Shown here in pieces: positions 60,118-64,000 of a stretch of 64,000 bases of DNA; the stretch's first letter is position 1; each line of letters begins with the position of its first letter. The translations under genes were made by a program, and so were the position numbers. Below the pieces are notes generated by a model. That model was not told the origin of the DNA and did no database searches. It saw only the letters and a list, made by a program, of their open reading frames with translations. The stretch covers positions 5,580,001-5,644,000 of the forward strand of contig OY540812.1 of the NCBI GenBank assembly GCA_961205875.1. The letters are read 5' to 3'. The stretch is from Sialis fuliginosa. Its lineage: Eukaryota; Arthropoda; Insecta; Megaloptera; Sialidae.

Positions 60118-60753
60118 TTAGAGATATATCTTATTGTTAGAGATTATATACCAGAAATAATGTTAAAACGTGATTTGATTGATTAATTATAAGTACATGC
60201 ATAGGAGCCTACTTTTCACTTTTCCCGTGGGGGTAAATTTTAAAAATACAGTTGAGTTGATAAAAGGATTTTGTATATAGCCATTTTAGAGAAATGCTAA
60301 TTATAATATAAGATGCTAAAAAATAAATCTACTAAAACGAAAGCCTGCTTTATCTTATTAATAAGTTTAATTATTTAACTAATCATAAATCGTCACTGTT
60401 CAATAGAGCTGTATTTATCGTCCATCGATCCGCGACAATTTTTACCGGTTCATGTACCTATAAAACTATAAAAAAATATTCTTTATTTTTTATTATTTTA
60501 CCGGTCCAAATACTAAGACAGAGACCTGAATAATCGATCCTGAAGGTTTTTGGTGTGATGATTTTATTAGCTCAGGTTTTTGAGATTTTAGCTTTAATGT
60601 TACCAAAAAGATGATTTTGGATCTATTTATTATATTTATTATATTATATACTGAGATATACTATTTAGTTATAAAATAATATGTTTGTTATATTTGAGTT
60701 TATTTGTCAAGATATCATATCTTCAAACTAGTAGATTTATCGGTGATCTAAAA
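60118..60753. other. Gene-free AT-rich stretch
   Basis: Nothing recognised. Confidence 0.4.
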
Positions 60754-61129
60754 CAAGCTTGTCCAACCCGCGGCCCGCGAGTATCTGGTACGGCCCTCAT
60801 CGGATAATTAAAAAAAATCTTATAATAATAAAATAATGAATTTAAAACATAGGTAACACAAAGCTAAAAGGATTCTACGATTTAAAAAATAAAATACAAT
60901 GTTTTTAGAATCAAAAGGAAAAACTTAATTATTAAATATATTTCTCAGTGTTTTTAGTCGATTTTATTTTTTTCTTAAAATATATTTTTTTTCTTGAAGT
61001 CCATTGTCAGATTCCAGTAGTGTAGTAAGAAAAAAAATCGGGGGAGGGGGGATAAATACATTAAGCAAATTTTGGTAGATTGGGTTTATACTATGCGGCC
61101 TAAAAGGTTCAAAACGTTGGACACCTATG
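60754..61129. mobile_element. 376-bp hAT-type nonautonomous element
   Basis: The left end CAAGCTTGTCCAACCCGCGG then CCCGCG and the inverted right end CATAGGTGTCCAACGTTTTG are hAT-style termini sharing GTCCAAC. Flanks are ATCTAAAA and GTCTAAAA, 7 of 8 identical, an 8-bp target duplication. Inside, CAGTAGTGTAGTAAG at 61014 followed by GGGGGAGGGGGG marks a second, older transposon end. Confidence 0.7.
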
Positions 61130-61479
61130 GTCTAAAATAAAAGAGACCTTTCAGGTTCAAGTCTCAAAAGACAAACTTATTTATTATAAATAAATATACA
61201 TCGATGAAAAAAATTATCGAGTATTAAAAACTAAAAGTTCTTTTTAAAGGGGAAAAATAGTACTATTTGTGATCACAAACAAAAACTTCAGAAAAAAGTA
61301 CGTGTTAGGTAATATATTCATAAAAAGCTTTATATTTACAAAATCGTAATTCTTGGTACTTTCAGGTTAGAATATCTCGAGAAACTGAACTTATTGAGAA
61401 ATTTGAAAACGAATGAGATTTCAGCGCGTCAAAAACCTTTGGGATCGTCTATTCAAATTTATTTTTTGTTACCCATTGT
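61130..61479. other. Gene-free stretch
   Basis: No gene or clear repeat is seen. The sequence leads into R2 copy 3. Confidence 0.4.
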
Positions 61480-61870
61480 ATTAGATTATATTGAAATACA
61501 TGTATAGTCACCTGCATTAATGGTCTTGCAGTTTGTATTCATTTTCGTTTATCACAAACTTAGTAGGCTCCTCCCATTTGATTATTATAATATCTAAATG
61601 ATTTCTCCATGTATCAAACAAAGACAGATATTTTGAAATTCATTTGCTAGATAAAGAACTACTGTTCGTTTATAGTACTCATATATATTTGTGCGATTAA
61701 ATTATTATGTAATCTATTGAAAATTGTATAGGTAAATTTTGTGACAATAAATATTTGATATTCCGAATTTTAGTTTTTAAATATATTAAACTTGATAGAA
61801 AAAGATAACCGATGATGTTTGTCTTTAAATTTGGAATCTGTTGTAAGCGATTCTAGCCTTTAGGGTGCCA
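61480..61870 (+). repeat. Dispersed repeat family R2, copy 3
   Basis: Matches 17560-17800 in the same orientation (ATCACAAACTTAGTAGGCTC, GACAGATATTTTGAAATTCA, TCTATTGAAAATTGTATAGG, AAAAAGATAACCGATG) and extends further on both sides. Confidence 0.65.
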
Positions 61871-63819
61871 GACGAGTTCTGCAGGTGACTGTACATAGTG
61901 AACAATAATTTTCATAATTTGCACGTATTGATCCCTAATTTTATTATATAGCTATTCTGATGTACTACATACATATATACACCATCAGATTCACTTGCAT
62001 TATGTAGATAGTGTCAAGAGAAAACACTATACATTCCAATTATATGCCGCTAAGAACTGTTATTACACACGTTTAATAATAGTGCTGAATATACTGAAGA
62101 TTGCCGATTTCCATTGTAATAATAGTTATTGAATATTATAGTGAACACGTAAATATTAATATACTTTTTTATTTTACACTGATGTCTGGGATCACATGTG
62201 TTCTATTTCAATTGTAATTATAAATTAGTGATTAAACCAGTGCCGTACCATAATTTTTAATTTGAATCAGTTGAAACTTACTATTTACTGATTAAATGGG
62301 ACTTGATGAAAAATATAGATTATATTATTGATGAATAGGGCTGCACGCCGAGACGAGAGTGCTTTAAATTCGGATGAGACCGAGAATTTTCTCGATCTCT
62401 TCTAGGTTTCGGTCACAAGTATGAAAAGAAACCGAAACTTCAATTTTCATGATACAAAATTGAAATAAGTCTGCCAATTGTAAAATTCGAAACCAAGGCG
62501 AGATTTATTTTCCAAAAACCGAGACGAGACATCTGACTCTCGTCTCATTTACATGAGGGACCAGTAATAAAATGCTATATTTTTTTACATTATTATACAA
62601 TATACTATACCTATTATATGTTATTAATCGATTTTGAATAAATACATATATTAACATCATTATTTTTCAATCATTATTTTTCCGCAGCCAATATAATAAA
62701 TATTTTCAAATCATACGGAATATAGTATCTACATTAATTTCATTAAAAAATATATACCTATACAAAAAAGTTAAAGATATAATCAACCAGGTCAATAGTA
62801 ATGAAATAAAAAGACAATAAAATAAATAAAATAATAAAAGTTTATATAGCTATAGTTTTGCTATTTCCTGTTCTGTAATATATTATTTTAACAAGGCAAA
62901 TACATTACCAGTGACTCGATCATAATTTCAAATATACCGCAAAATACTGCGATGAAGCGTAAAGAACTATGGTTATAAAGGTCAACATAATTGATGTGTT
63001 TATAATCATTCGCATATAAGTTATGTGACTTTCGCAGTATTTTTTTATACACATAACTACAGTACTACTTTTTTAGGATTTTTTTTGGCTACGTATTAAA
63101 ATAATTAATGTTTCCACATGAAAGATATGTATTTACAGAAAATATTGTAATTTTTTTATGGCAAAATATTAAAAAATAAGTGGGATACAGCAAATTTGGA
63201 AGGGGTCCAAAAAAAAGTGTTTTGCCGTGATCACTGCTGCTCGTCACTAGATCATCTGAAATAAAAAAAACATAAGGGATCATTAGCTAATGAGATAATG
63301 CTCCGGATCAACGAAGGGAATTGAAAAATTTTGAATTTTCATAAAATGGCGGATATTGAAAGTCAAAATTCTTTATTCGACTAAAATTTCACTCGCATTT
63401 TCGGCTATAAAAAAAATAATAATCGTCCAAAAAAAATTCTTCGTTCATCCGGAGGACAATTATGTATAGAATAAGTGAGAAAAATTTCAAACCAATCGGC
63501 AAAGCCGTTATCAAGTTACAGTGATCACCGACTTCGAAAACATGGTTTCGAGAAAAACGTGTTTAAAGTTTTGAGTACGTATTGCATGCAGATAAAAAAA
63601 TTATTTTTGAACTTACACTGAATCGTCTATGGACAGGACATTTGTCTGAAATTTTCAGAGAATACTTTTGAAATATTCTACTTTGAGAAAATGCAAAAAA
63701 AATGGATTTTTTCAAAATTCTAACTGGGTCTGCCCCCTTAATATAATACAAGATGTCAATCAGTGGCGTCTCTAAGGGGGGGGGGGGGGTATCTATGATG
63801 TGTTATCAAGTCCACTGTA
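61871..63819. other. Gene-free stretch with repeat remnants
   Basis: 62340-62560 has GAGACGAGA words in both orientations (GCCGAGACGAGAGTGC, CTCTCGTCTCATTT) and looks like a decayed inverted-repeat element. CAGTGGCGTCTCTAAG at 63762 followed by a G14 run is a hAT-like end. Minus frames at 63089-63283 and 63563-63751 are not recognised. Confidence 0.45.
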
Positions 63820-64000
63820 AAAAAAATCTGAAAAGTAGAGATTTCAATCTTTACAATGTAATTTTTCCCTCTTTTTTCTAGCCATATTTTCTAGGCTTCT
63901 TCTTCAGAAAATGTTTTATTTGTTAATTATTTTTTTTCGAACAAAATAATTTTCTTTAATTGCAAACTTGAACCCAAACCCTGAAAAATAACGGTTTTTG
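63820..64000 (+). repeat. Dispersed repeat family R4, copy 2, cut by the window edge
   Basis: Same orientation as 24720-25115: AAAAATCTGAAAAGTAGAGA, TTTTTTCTAGCCATAT, CTTCAGAAAATGTTTTATTT, TTTTTTTTCGAACAA and GAACCCAAACCCTGAA. It continues past the right edge. Confidence 0.6.

Overview
This is eukaryotic nuclear DNA that is very AT-rich (GC content not counted). Genes contain small GT/AG introns, and dispersed DNA-transposon debris fills the space between them. An insect is the best fit: the protein families match insect versions, an interstitial array of CCTAA units (the TTAGG telomere repeat of many arthropods) lies at 57.9 kb, and insect-type hAT, Helentron-like and TTA/TTAA-target elements are abundant. 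The low GC and compact introns suggest a hemipteran such as an aphid. Some repeats (ACGGCCAAGTGCG and the CTAATATTATAAA type) are also common in Lepidoptera, so the order is not settled.

Layout. 5.1-25.7 kb: a minus-strand gene for a small secreted protein or peptide precursor. It has a signal-peptide exon in a CpG-rich promoter block at 25.6 kb, a second exon 20 kb downstream at 5.2 kb, and an end beyond the left edge. The intervening intron is packed with repeats. 26-32 kb: nested mobile elements. 32.7-34.4 kb: an intronless plus-strand gene for dynein regulatory complex subunit 3 (DRC3/LRRC48). 37.6-44.0 kb: a three-exon minus-strand glycosyltransferase of the beta-1,4-glucuronyltransferase 1 (B4GAT1) family. 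46.7-49.4 kb: the minus-strand mitochondrial DnaJ co-chaperone Tid1/DNAJA3, with two alternative last exons. 50.2-51.6 kb: the minus-strand penta-EF-hand protein ALG-2/PDCD6. 56.1-56.7 kb: the first exon of an unrecognised secreted protein on the plus strand, with later exons not found. I see no tRNA, rRNA or CRISPR.

The genes do not form a pathway; they look like ordinary neighbours: sperm or cilium motility (DRC3), O-mannosyl glycan synthesis in the Golgi (B4GAT1-like), mitochondrial protein folding (Tid), calcium signalling and ESCRT/COPII trafficking (ALG-2), and two secreted products.

The most distinctive content is the mobile DNA. Several fold-back (palindromic) nonautonomous elements can be delimited exactly. 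A TTAA-flanked 614-bp element has inserted into one arm of a larger palindromic element, and the intact other arm preserves the empty target site. A 709-bp element interrupts one of four copies of a dispersed family, whose other copies again show the empty site. hAT-type elements with perfect or near-perfect 8-bp target duplications are at 25.98 and 60.75 kb.
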